A stretch of DNA of 64,000 nt, from NCBI GenBank assembly GCA_019638395.1, contig JAHBTX010000001.1, positions 124,001 to 188,000 of the forward strand, given 5' to 3'. Below, one piece after another: positions 55,715-62,869 of this stretch; position 1 is the stretch's first letter, and each line of letters opens with the position of its first letter. The notes under the pieces were generated by a model. That model made no database searches. It was not told where the DNA came from and saw nothing but the letters and a program-made list of their open reading frames with translations. The stretch is from Cyclobacteriaceae bacterium (GTDB taxonomy: Bacteria; Bacteroidota; Bacteroidia; Cytophagales; Cyclobacteriaceae). Both the position numbers and the translations under genes were made by a program.

Positions 55715-56797
55715 ATGATGTTTAAACCGTACAAACTCAAGGTGTTTTGTCTCTTAATCATGTTCGTTGGTATTGAAGGGCAAGCCCAGTCACCATCAAA
55801 ACATAAAGGAATGATGGTTACGGAATTTATTACCTCGGAGATTCTGAAGGAAAACAGCGTGGGTCTGGATTTGAGACGAACTATTAAAATTTATCTACCT
55901 CCGGGGTATGCGAAGTCAGGCAAATCGTATCCTGTTGTTTACTACTGTCACAGTATTTTTCATAATCCTGATAAAGTATTGGAAGAGCGCAACCTGATCG
56001 GTTTGTTGGAAGAAAGTTTTGATCAGAAGGTATTGAAAGAATTGATTCTGGTAATGGCCGACTACAGCACCACCACCACCGGAAGTATCTATGAAAACAC
56101 AAAAACCACCGGCCGCTGGCTTGACTATACCGTTGATGAGGTAGTGCCCTTTATCGACTCGCATTATCGCACGTTGGCACAACCAGCAAGCCGAGCCTTG
56201 GTAGGAGATGTAATGGGTGGGCGTGGTGTTTTTATGCTGGTGATGACGCATCCTGAAATCTTCAGTGTGGCCTATGCTCTGAATCCGGTTGCTACTGCGT
56301 TGGGTGTGCTACCGATGCCGGCCTATCCTAAATGGGATAAAATTCATGATGCGAAATCATTTGCTGACTTAAACGATGAACCTATCTCCCAAATATTTGT
56401 CACGGTGAGCCAGGCCTATCTTCCGAACACTACGCGACCACCGTTTTATTGCGACTTCCTGATGGAAAAAAATGAAGCTGGTAAATTTGAACTTCATGCT
56501 GAGCATGCAAAAAAATTAATGGATGGATTTATGGTTAGTCGGCAGGCTGAAAAGTATTTTGAGAACTTATCAAGACTGCGGGCACTAGCCTTCGATTGGT
56601 CTCGGTACGATCCCATCCAGGATCATGTTTACGGAAGTCAGTCGTTAAGTCGCACGCTGGATAGTTTTGGAATAACCCACGAAGCCGAAGAATATCGTGG
56701 CGTATATTGGGAAGAAAACTGGAAAGAGAATGGTCGCTTTTATACCCGTGTGCTCCCATTCCTGAACCGACATCTTGTATTTGATTTCGGCAGGTAA
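55715..56797 (+). CDS. Esterase-fold (PF00756-like) secreted protein lacking the catalytic serine
   Basis: 360 residues with a signal peptide (residues 1-25, cleavage after GQAQ). The fold is that of Esterase D/feruloyl-esterase-type alpha/beta hydrolases: RRTIKIYLPPGYAKSGKSYP, PVVYYCHSIFHNPD, VDEVVPFIDSHYRTLAQPAS, then the nucleophile elbow. The elbow, normally GxSMGG, reads GDVMGG, with Val166 (56210-56212) at the Ser position. The C-terminal His loop (normally GGH) reads EYRGVYWEENW. So it looks like a pseudoenzyme, possibly a binding protein. A paralogue follows 11 bases later with the same substitutions. Exported to periplasm or beyond. Confidence 0.8.
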   Translation: MMFKPYKLKVFCLLIMFVGIEGQAQSPSKHKGMMVTEFITSEILKENSVGLDLRRTIKIYLPPGYAKSGKSYPVVYYCHSIFHNPDKVLEERNLIGLLEESFDQKVLKELILVMADYSTTTTGSIYENTKTTGRWLDYTVDEVVPFIDSHYRTLAQPASRALVGDVMGGRGVFMLVMTHPEIFSVAYALNPVATALGVLPMPAYPKWDKIHDAKSFADLNDEPISQIFVTVSQAYLPNTTRPPFYCDFLMEKNEAGKFELHAEHAKKLMDGFMVSRQAEKYFENLSRLRALAFDWSRYDPIQDHVYGSQSLSRTLDSFGITHEAEEYRGVYWEENWKENGRFYTRVLPFLNRHLVFDFGR

Positions 56798-56808
56798 TTA
56801 TAAAAGCT

Positions 56809-57873
56809 ATGAAGCAAATAAAGTTCACCTTTACGGTATTTCTCCTGATTATTTACTTCGCGGCAGGGGCGCAGCAGAAACATGGGAGTGTTGTTACAGA
56901 GACGCTATCATCAACCGTGTTGCGCGACAACAAAATCGGGCTCGATTACAATCGTACCGTCAAGGTGTATTTGCCTCCTGGTTATTCCACTTCCGGCAAG
57001 TCTTATCCCGTTGTTTTTTATTTGCATAATATTTTTTCAAGTGCGGAAAAGACATTAGCCGATGGACAATTGGTGAAGATACTAGAGAAAGGTTTCGAAA
57101 ATGGGATTGTGAAAGAGCTTATCGTTGTAATAGCTGATTTTAGTAGTCCGACTACAGGTAGTCTGTATGAAAATTCGACCACCAGCGGTCGTTGGTTGGA
57201 TTTTATTGCCGATGAACTTGTTCCGTTTGTTGACAACAAGTTTCGAACCATTCGCCATCGCAATAGTCGCGCCATTGCAGGTGACTTTATGGGTGGGCGA
57301 GGGGCGCTTAAAATTTCGATGACCCATCCAAGGTTATTCAGTACAGTATATGCGTTGCATCCTGTGGCAACCGGTGTGGGTTATATTCCCTGGGCTGCAA
57401 ATGAAGTGAACTGGAAAAAAATTCTTACGGCTAAAACATTTTCTGAACTGGCAGGTGAGGGTCGTGCGCAAATGTTTGTAGCAATCGCTCAGGCCTTTCT
57501 TCCCAACCCGCAACGACCGCCCTTTTATTGTGATTTTTGGATGGAGCTGGAAGACGGACAACCAAAAATCAATGTAAAGAATACGATCAAAGCACAAATC
57601 GGCTTTTTGTTAGATCAGAAGTTGGATGAATATGCTGATAATTTAAAAAGTATGCATGGGATAGCCTTCGATTGGGCGCGTTATGATCCCACGCAAACGC
57701 ACGTCTATACCAACCAGGCTTTTACGCGAAAGCTGGAAGACCTGGGTATCGACCATGAAGCAGAAGAGTATCGCGGCACTCCCTGGGATAAAAACTGGAT
57801 TGACAACGGTCGTGTGTATTCACGCATGCTTCCATTCCTGAACCAACATCTTGTATTTGATATTAAGAATTAA
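56809..57873 (+). CDS. Second esterase-fold secreted protein lacking the catalytic serine
   Basis: 354 residues, a close paralogue of the gene before it. Signal peptide MKQIKFTFTVFLLIIYFAAG (about 21 residues, cleavage near AGAQ). Shared blocks include NRTVKVYLPPGYSTSGKSYP, VTETLSSTVLRDNKIGLDY and FDWARYDPTQTHVYTNQAF. The nucleophile elbow is GDFMGG, with Phe160 (57286-57288) where Ser is expected, and the His region reads EYRGTPWDKNW without His. Both copies keep GD-x-MGGRG, so the elbow is under constraint although the Ser is gone. It ends 19 bases before the next ATG (57893). A non-catalytic or altered role is inferred. Confidence 0.8.
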   Translation: MKQIKFTFTVFLLIIYFAAGAQQKHGSVVTETLSSTVLRDNKIGLDYNRTVKVYLPPGYSTSGKSYPVVFYLHNIFSSAEKTLADGQLVKILEKGFENGIVKELIVVIADFSSPTTGSLYENSTTSGRWLDFIADELVPFVDNKFRTIRHRNSRAIAGDFMGGRGALKISMTHPRLFSTVYALHPVATGVGYIPWAANEVNWKKILTAKTFSELAGEGRAQMFVAIAQAFLPNPQRPPFYCDFWMELEDGQPKINVKNTIKAQIGFLLDQKLDEYADNLKSMHGIAFDWARYDPTQTHVYTNQAFTRKLEDLGIDHEAEEYRGTPWDKNWIDNGRVYSRMLPFLNQHLVFDIKN

Positions 57874-57892
57874 TTTTGAACCTTGTTTTGCT

Positions 57893-58624
57893 ATGAGCCA
57901 ACTCACATTAATTCGATTATCGCTTTTTATACTCATCTTTATTTCGCTTCAGCCACTGCAAGCCCAACTGTCGAAGAAGTATGACTACTCACAACACTAT
58001 TATCAATCGCTTCGCTATGGCTGGTTTAAGCCTGCGAATTATGATAAGACAAAATTATATCCACTGATTGTCTATCTGCATGGCAGTCGCGATACGGTTT
58101 CGCGCGACAATCAGTGGTATCAGGAAGCCATTCAAAAAGAACATCCTGCGTTTGTGATAACACCCAAGTGCGAAGAAGGCAATCAGGGCTGGGGCAATAC
58201 GTGGACTGCGGAACACACGCTCACCACTGCACAAACATTAAAACTCATCGACTCGTTGGTAGCGATTTATCCTATCGATAAAAGGCGATTGTATGTATAT
58301 GGCATCTCAATGGGTGGCTTCGGTGTGTTTTCCATACTCGCCAAAGAGCCGGGAAAATTTGCTGCCGCGTATGCCGTGTGTGGTGGCTCCGATGCCAAGG
58401 CAGCACCAAAACTTCTCACCACACCGCTATGGATATTTCATGGTGATGCCGATGATGTGGTGCCCGTACGACTATCGCGGGAAGTATATCAGGAGATGAT
58501 CCGCTTAGGCGGTACAAAAGTGAAGTACACGGAATACCCGGGTGCAAAACATAACAGTTGGGAGAATGTAGCACAAGAGAAATCGTTACCTTCATGGCTC
58601 TTCGCGCAACACAACAAAAAATAA
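57893..58624 (+). CDS. Secreted serine hydrolase (prolyl oligopeptidase/dienelactone hydrolase-like)
   Basis: 243 residues from ATG 57893; the in-frame start at 57851 overlaps the previous gene and would displace the signal peptide (MSQLTLIRLSLFILIFISLQ, cleavage after LQAQ). It has an alpha/beta hydrolase fold with the intact nucleophile elbow GISMGGFGVF, Asp in HGDADDVVPVR and His in GAKHNSWENV. This triad is complete, unlike the two upstream genes. Carboxylesterase or peptidase activity on an unknown substrate is expected in the periplasm. The histidine kinase gene begins about 2 bases after its stop. Confidence 0.88.
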   Translation: MSQLTLIRLSLFILIFISLQPLQAQLSKKYDYSQHYYQSLRYGWFKPANYDKTKLYPLIVYLHGSRDTVSRDNQWYQEAIQKEHPAFVITPKCEEGNQGWGNTWTAEHTLTTAQTLKLIDSLVAIYPIDKRRLYVYGISMGGFGVFSILAKEPGKFAAAYAVCGGSDAKAAPKLLTTPLWIFHGDADDVVPVRLSREVYQEMIRLGGTKVKYTEYPGAKHNSWENVAQEKSLPSWLFAQHNKK

Positions 58625-58625
58625 A

Positions 58626-59741
58626 GTGCCCTTCGGCCGCATGAGTGTAACCTCGCATTGGTTTTTTAAATACAAGCTCTATCATATTCCACTTTGGGCT
58701 GCCTATCATTTTATGTGGTGGGCGCTGCGACTGGGTGGTCCGATGGCCGTAATCACCAGCCTCACTCATCCACAAGCTATTTTCAAATTCACGTTTTATC
58801 TTGTATTTCAGGCTGCGGGTGTTTACTTCAATCTCTACTTTTTAATTCCCCGCTTCCTCGAAAGAGGCCGATACTTACCGTATGTGAGTCTGCTGCTGAT
58901 CACCATTGTGTCAACAGCTAGTCTTATCACAGGCGGGTATTATTTAGGGGCATGGATTTTAGACAAACCCTTTCAGGAGCTATGGCACCACGATCCGGCC
59001 AATTACTTTTCGCTGTTCGAAAGTGGCTCGTTGCCTTCCACCGCTGCCAGCATGACGTTGGCCATGAGCATCAAGCTCACCAAAAACTGGATTCAAACAA
59101 AACGCAGAGAACAACTGCTGGAAAAAGAAAAACTGGAAACCGAGTTGAAGTTTTTGCGCGCGCAGTTCAATCCGCATTTTCTGTTCAATAGCATCAACTC
59201 CATTTTTGTATTGATAAACAAAAACCCAAAGATGGCTTCCGAATCGTTAGCTAAATTTTCGGAATTGCTACGGTATCAATTGTATGAATGTAACGAGCAC
59301 CAGATTCCACTGGCGAAAGAACTGACCTACCTCCAAAACTTTATTGAATTGCAAAAATTACGGCAAGATGGAAATGTGGAGACAAAAGTTCATATTGAAA
59401 GATCAATCCAGCAAGACCTTTTCATAGCCCCGTTTATTATTATGCCTTTTGTAGAGAACGCTTTCAAACATGTATCGCAGCATAAAAACAGAGCCAATTG
59501 GATTTCTATGAATTTTAATGTTGAGCACACGAAATTGCAAATGGAAGTGATCAATACCGTGCCGCTCAAAAATCAGGTACCGAACGATGCCGTGGCTTAC
59601 CAGGGTATCGGGCTGAACAATGTAAAGCGCAGACTGGAACTCCTCTATGCCAACCGCTATGAATTAACGATCCGGCACGACTCTGATCAGTTTGCAGTGA
59701 AGTTGTTGTTAGACCTGACTGAACCAATGGGAAAAGCATAG
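58626..59741 (+). CDS. LytS/YehU-type sensor histidine kinase
   Basis: 371 residues from GTG 58626; the ATG at 58641 is an alternative five codons later. Four membrane segments (about residues 18-36, 42-65, 78-100, 130-150) are followed by the His_kinase domain (PF06580): FLRAQFNPHFLFNSINSIFV (the His is the phosphate acceptor), LIKNPKMASESLAKFSELLR-like helix, and the ATPase part FIIMPFVENAFKH and GIGLNNVKRRLELLYANRYE (N and G boxes). It senses an unknown signal at the membrane and passes phosphate to the LytTR regulator encoded 2 bases downstream. It follows the esterase-like genes directly. Confidence 0.92.
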   Translation: MPFGRMSVTSHWFFKYKLYHIPLWAAYHFMWWALRLGGPMAVITSLTHPQAIFKFTFYLVFQAAGVYFNLYFLIPRFLERGRYLPYVSLLLITIVSTASLITGGYYLGAWILDKPFQELWHHDPANYFSLFESGSLPSTAASMTLAMSIKLTKNWIQTKRREQLLEKEKLETELKFLRAQFNPHFLFNSINSIFVLINKNPKMASESLAKFSELLRYQLYECNEHQIPLAKELTYLQNFIELQKLRQDGNVETKVHIERSIQQDLFIAPFIIMPFVENAFKHVSQHKNRANWISMNFNVEHTKLQMEVINTVPLKNQVPNDAVAYQGIGLNNVKRRLELLYANRYELTIRHDSDQFAVKLLLDLTEPMGKA

Positions 59742-59743
59742 CC

Positions 59744-60469
59744 ATGAGTAAATTAACGTGTGTAATCATTGATGATGAACCGCTCGCACGCGAGTGCATT
59801 GCCAACTATGTTAAGGAAGTTGAATTTCTGAAGTTGGCAGGAGAGGGCAACAACCCGCTCGACCTGATTCAACTGATCGAAACGCATGCACCCGATTTGA
59901 TTTTCCTCGACATCCAGATGCCTATAATGAATGGCATTGATTTTCTGAAAGCCAACAACCGCGTGCCGATGGTGATCATCACCACAGCATACCCCAGCTA
60001 TGCCCTGGAGAGTTTTCAACTGGATGTGATGGACTATCTGGTGAAGCCCATTGTATTCAACCGGTTCTTTCAGGCTGTTTGTAAAGCCAGGGATTATCAT
60101 CAGTTAATCCATCGCGCGGGCCATGCATCCGGAACACCTGCAGCGGATTATATTTTTCTGAAATGCGGGCATAAGTTTGAACGTATCGACCTGCATGAAA
60201 TTCTCTACATCGAAGCCTTGCAAAATTATGTAACGGTTTATACCACGCGGGGAAAATTTATTACACAATTGCCCTTGAAGAACGTAGAGCAAAACCTGAC
60301 CGGCAAACCATTTATGCGCGTACACAAATCATTCATTGTATCGATTGGTAAAATTGAAGCCATTGAAAACAATGAGATCATACTGGCAAAAAACCGGATT
60401 CCCATTAGTCGGCTTTACCGCGATGAAGTGATGGAGAAGGTGGTGAATGCGAAGCTTTGGAAGAAGTAG
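59744..60469 (+). CDS. LytR/AlgR-type response regulator
   Basis: 241 residues. The receiver domain has DDEPLARECI (acidic pair), phospho-acceptor Asp in LIFLDIQMPIMNG, Thr in IITTAYPSYALESF and Lys in YLVKPI. A LytTR DNA-binding domain follows (about 140-240: EILYIEALQNYVTVYTTRGK, MRVHKSFIVSIGKIEAIENN, RIPISRLYRDEVMEKV). It forms a two-component pair with the upstream kinase and probably regulates the esterase-like genes or itself, which would need a direct-repeat target that I did not find clearly. The last gene before the repeat-rich island. Confidence 0.95.
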   Translation: MSKLTCVIIDDEPLARECIANYVKEVEFLKLAGEGNNPLDLIQLIETHAPDLIFLDIQMPIMNGIDFLKANNRVPMVIITTAYPSYALESFQLDVMDYLVKPIVFNRFFQAVCKARDYHQLIHRAGHASGTPAADYIFLKCGHKFERIDLHEILYIEALQNYVTVYTTRGKFITQLPLKNVEQNLTGKPFMRVHKSFIVSIGKIEAIENNEIILAKNRIPISRLYRDEVMEKVVNAKLWKK

Positions 60470-60484
60470 GTTCAGACAAGGCGG

Positions 60485-60576
60485 ACGTCAAATTATAAAA
60501 CTGTGCGATGGCATGTGCGCAAATCCCTAACTTCAATTACGATGCCTGAAACCCCCAGACCAGCGTTGGCAAAGGC
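60485..60576 (+). repeat. Dispersed non-coding repeat, copy 1
   Basis: This 92-base element matches 62566-62657 in the same orientation and at the same length. By eye roughly four fifths of positions agree, with near-identical ends: acgtcaaattata ... aactgtgcgatggcatgtg and acccccagaccagcgt ... ggcaaaggc. Short and non-coding; function unknown. Confidence 0.8.
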
Positions 60577-60782
60577 CCGGGATCGGATAGAAAGATACAA
60601 GGGCTGCCATAAAAAAATACTACCCGAGGCATGCGGGTTGGCAGGAGGGAAGGGTGGAGATTTTTTTTTATGAGCAGGCCCCGCTGTAAAAGCGGGATAA
60701 ACTCCGCGAACCCTTGCGTCTTTCTATTCCGCAAGCCCGTAACTTTGTGCTATGTTTAAGTATCTCTAAATCACAATCAACC
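60577..60782. other. Non-coding gap, part of the repeat-rich island
   Basis: Follows repeat copy 1. A T8-9 run (60661-60669) stands next to a small hairpin cccgct-gtaaa-agcggg (60680-60696). No credible gene; the ORF at 60714 has no coding-like start before the ATG at 60783, which I use for the next gene. Confidence 0.5.
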
Positions 60783-61361
60783 ATGACCTTTGAAGAAGAA
60801 ATCTACTTTTCCAGAAACCATGAGTGGAAGTCAATCGATCTGAACAAGCCACTTGAATTGGTTGCAAAATTTGATGATCGGGTACGAACTATTTATTTGG
60901 ACCAGGCGTCAATGCTTCTAAATAATGACAATAGCTTTTACAATTCATTTTCAGCAGGTGTAATTCTGTTTAGCGCTATTGAGTGGGTAGGGGGTTTCCT
61001 GACAAAGCACAATGGCTTTAAAAATAAACTTGATGAGTTCTTAAAGTACTCCAATGACTATACGGCATTAGAATTAAATGAGAGAGAACAACTATCAAAA
61101 AAAATTACTGAGTGCTTTCGAAACGGTATCATTCACAATGGTAGGGTAAAGGATGCATGTCAGTTTGATTATAACTTTGATGAGAAGGTTTTTGCTTCAA
61201 AAGAAGATTTCCTAATAGTCAATACCAAACCGTTGCATGATCTGGTTGTAACCGTATTAAATCACTATATCGAAATACTGAATAAGGACGAGTTGATATT
61301 GCAGCAGTTTTTGGATCGGTTCAAGACTGAGTTCGATGTGGAGCTTAAGAGACTTGTCTAA
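60783..61361 (+). CDS. Hypothetical helical protein with HEPN-like RX4H motif
   Basis: 192 residues from ATG 60783; the in-frame start at 60714 adds a leader that comes from the repeat/hairpin gap. I do not recognise a named family. The protein is largely helical, with SFSAGVILFSAIEWVGGFLT (about 55-75) and FRNGIIHNG around residue 118. RNGIIH fits the RX4H signature of HEPN domains, which is often part of a metal-free RNase site or a nucleic-acid-linked scaffold. Not enough to claim catalysis. The coding strand is AT-rich compared with housekeeping genes, consistent with an accessory gene. No partner on the same strand. Confidence 0.6.
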   Translation: MTFEEEIYFSRNHEWKSIDLNKPLELVAKFDDRVRTIYLDQASMLLNNDNSFYNSFSAGVILFSAIEWVGGFLTKHNGFKNKLDEFLKYSNDYTALELNEREQLSKKITECFRNGIIHNGRVKDACQFDYNFDEKVFASKEDFLIVNTKPLHDLVVTVLNHYIEILNKDELILQQFLDRFKTEFDVELKRLV

Positions 61362-61614
61362 TTAGTTGTCTAATTAGTCACTAAATTATGTTAAGTACAC
61401 TGCGCGGTGGCCTGAGCCAAATGCGGGGTGGTGTGCCGGCATGTGCGTGGAAGCATATTTGGCTCTTGATTTTTTTCGTTCTTTTTGCATCAAGTGTTTC
61501 ATCCCGCAAGGCGGGGGCAAAAAGGACAAAAGAAAACATCTGTGCGAACACTGCTGAAGTTCCGGTGAGCGTTTTGCGAACCAATAAGTAAACTAGTGGG
61601 AGAGGGCTGTGATT
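61362..61614. other. Non-coding gap with hairpins and the GGCATGTGCG motif
   Basis: No credible gene. It holds a long imperfect inverted repeat agccaaatgc (61415-61424) / gcatatttggct (61453-61464), a second one gttctttttgc (61478-61488) / gcaaaaaggac (61517-61527) enclosing cccgc-aag-gcggg, and GGCATGTGCG at 61438-61447, the same 10-mer found in both 92-base repeats. A TTATGTTAA motif at 61386-61394 marks its left edge. Confidence 0.5.
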
Positions 61615-62124
61615 TTACCTCGCAAAGCCCTTGTAAGAATTCTTCTTTAGATTTTCTAAATCTGCTAAGTCCTTGTCTCCGGCCAACTTCTCTTTGTCCT
61701 GAAGTAAGTCATTTTTTGAAATGACATTGAATTTAACACCGTCAATTTCCCCAACTTCTCTATTCGCAAAACACCTTTTGAAATCCTTGTGATAAAATGC
61801 AACAAGTTCTGGGAGAAAGTCGAAATGAAATCTATCTAGATCAAATTTTATAAATGTCCTTTTAGGATCAAATACTATCTTATCCAGTTCGGTCTTTAAT
61901 TCTGGGCTAATCTCAGATATTCCACCAATGAGCTTAATGAAGTTGTCATTAGTGGCTTGATACCACACGTCAATGTCATATTCAACATCTTTTGGAAGAT
62001 TCAAGGAAGGTCTTGGGTTTCCATAGAAGCTGATAGCAACGCCACCTACAAACATGTACTCTACATCATGCTTATTGAGTGCTTTGGCAACGCGTATTAT
62101 TCCTTCGGATAAATCTTCTTTCAT
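61615..62124 (-). CDS. Nucleotidyltransferase-fold protein (DUF6036/AbiEii-like)
   Basis: 169 residues. EYMFVGGVAISFYGNPRPSL and DVEYDIDVWYQATNDNFIKL hold the GG and DxD (Asp-Ile-Asp) signature of DNA polymerase beta-type nucleotidyltransferases; a third acidic site is not clear. The region after (FDLDRFHFDFLPELVAFYHK) is typical of DUF6036-like antitoxin/toxin enzymes. A small protein (62133-62273) is encoded 8 bases upstream on the same strand, so they are probably translated as a unit. This layout resembles nucleotidyltransferase toxin-antitoxin or mobile defence cassettes. No HEPN gene is in the same operon, although a HEPN-like protein lies across the gap on the other strand. Confidence 0.7.
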   Translation of the reverse strand: MKEDLSEGIIRVAKALNKHDVEYMFVGGVAISFYGNPRPSLNLPKDVEYDIDVWYQATNDNFIKLIGGISEISPELKTELDKIVFDPKRTFIKFDLDRFHFDFLPELVAFYHKDFKRCFANREVGEIDGVKFNVISKNDLLQDKEKLAGDKDLADLENLKKNSYKGFAR

Positions 62125-62132
62125 CGTAGCAA

Positions 62133-62273
62133 CTATGCTCGTGCTACTTTCTTGATCTTACTAAGAGATTGAACAGCTTTCTCTTGACGCAACTTTTCCT
62201 TTTGAGTCAGAGGTCGCTCTACTCGATCCTGCTTTAATTCGCTGTAAGAACTATATAGTTGCAAAGAAGCCAT
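62133..62273 (-). CDS. Small basic protein upstream of the nucleotidyltransferase
   Basis: 46 residues from ATG 62273 (MASLQLYSSYSELKQDRVER). The in-frame ATG at 62339 would add a hydrophobic, Cys-containing 22-residue leader and is less likely. The remainder is rich in Lys, Glu and Gln (LTQKEKLRQEKAVQSLSKIK), so a short coiled-coil or basic helix is likely. No family recognised. Its tight spacing (8 bases) to the nucleotidyltransferase suggests a pair such as toxin and antitoxin, or an accessory small subunit. Confidence 0.55.
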   Translation of the reverse strand: MASLQLYSSYSELKQDRVERPLTQKEKLRQEKAVQSLSKIKKVARA

Positions 62274-62339
62274 GCACAAATATAATACTGACCACTTGAT
62301 AATCAAACGCTTACAAGGGTATAAAAGTTTAAAACGCAT

Positions 62340-62565
62340 ATAAGTCCGGCTAGCAGGCTTTTAAAGCGCTGGAAACAAGCATGTGTGCCGCTGGCTTTGG
62401 CTGGCGCCTGGCTTGTGCGGCTGGTGCACTCATCGCGTGGGCAAAAAACTTTCTTGCTCAAACTTTATCGCTTACATAGACACTCAAGGACGTGGTTGCA
62501 CTGGGCCCGGAGAGCGCGGCTCCCGCTGGAATGCGGGACAGGCTTTGAGCGGCTATTTACACATA
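62340..62565. other. Non-coding gap, GC-rich repeat-like sequence
   Basis: No credible gene on either strand; ORFs here overlap one another and lack coding features. It includes a gcatgtgtg near-copy of the 10-mer GGCATGTGCG (62374-62382) and a region (62385-62440) built from ggctttggctggcgcctggc-type short repeats. The second 92-base repeat starts at 62566. Confidence 0.45.
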
Positions 62566-62657
62566 ACGTCAAATTATATAACTGTGCGATGGCATGTGCG
62601 GAACAAACCCGAACTTCAATACGAAGCTTAAAACCCCCAGACCAGCGTAGCAAAGGC
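62566..62657 (+). repeat. Dispersed non-coding repeat, copy 2
   Basis: Matches 60485-60576 in orientation and length (see that entry), separated from it by about 2 kb. GGCATGTGCG recurs within it (62591-62600) and again partly past its end at 62655-62664. It directly precedes the inverted-repeat element at 62684-62773. Confidence 0.8.
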
Positions 62658-62683
62658 ATGTGCGCAATGGCACGCTGGGATGG

Positions 62684-62773
62684 TTAACATAATATAATTA
62701 TAGAACTGTGCGTCAGGTCCCGATAGCTATCGGGATTAGCTCGGCAAGAGTTATATAATTTATATTATGTTAA
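62684..62773. repeat. Inverted-repeat element with central palindrome
   Basis: Left arm 62684-62707 (ttaacataatataattatagaact) and right arm 62749-62773 form an inverted repeat of 24-25 bases with one bulge and one mismatch. Between them lies a perfect 18-base palindrome TCCCGATAGCTATCGGGA (62718-62735). Parts of the left arm (aattatagaactgtgcg) resemble the start of the 92-base repeats. It could form a long cruciform or RNA hairpin; no ORF or transposase is linked. Confidence 0.75.
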
Positions 62774-62869
62774 ATAACGGTGGTAATATCCTAACCCGCA
62801 TGTAATTCAACGGGCGTTCTAGTGGTATCTTAGCTAAACATTCAAGTCAGGTAATAAGTACAAACTGGA
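62774..62869. other. Short gap before the efflux gene
   Basis: Contains no recognisable gene or hairpin. It is the 3' flank of the TolC-like gene on the minus strand. Confidence 0.4.

Noticed and set aside
60537-60734. Minus-strand ORF of 65 residues
   Set aside because: It runs over repeat copy 1 and the adjacent hairpin, and has no similarity I can see to a protein.
61381-61591. Opposing ORFs of 67 residues in the gap between the HEPN-like and nucleotidyltransferase genes
   Set aside because: Both strands read through the same hairpins and the same inverted repeats; composition looks non-coding.
62383-62687. Overlapping ORFs on both strands (82, 100 and 64 residues)
   Set aside because: They lie in repeat-like non-coding DNA, overlap each other in several frames and have no recognisable domain.
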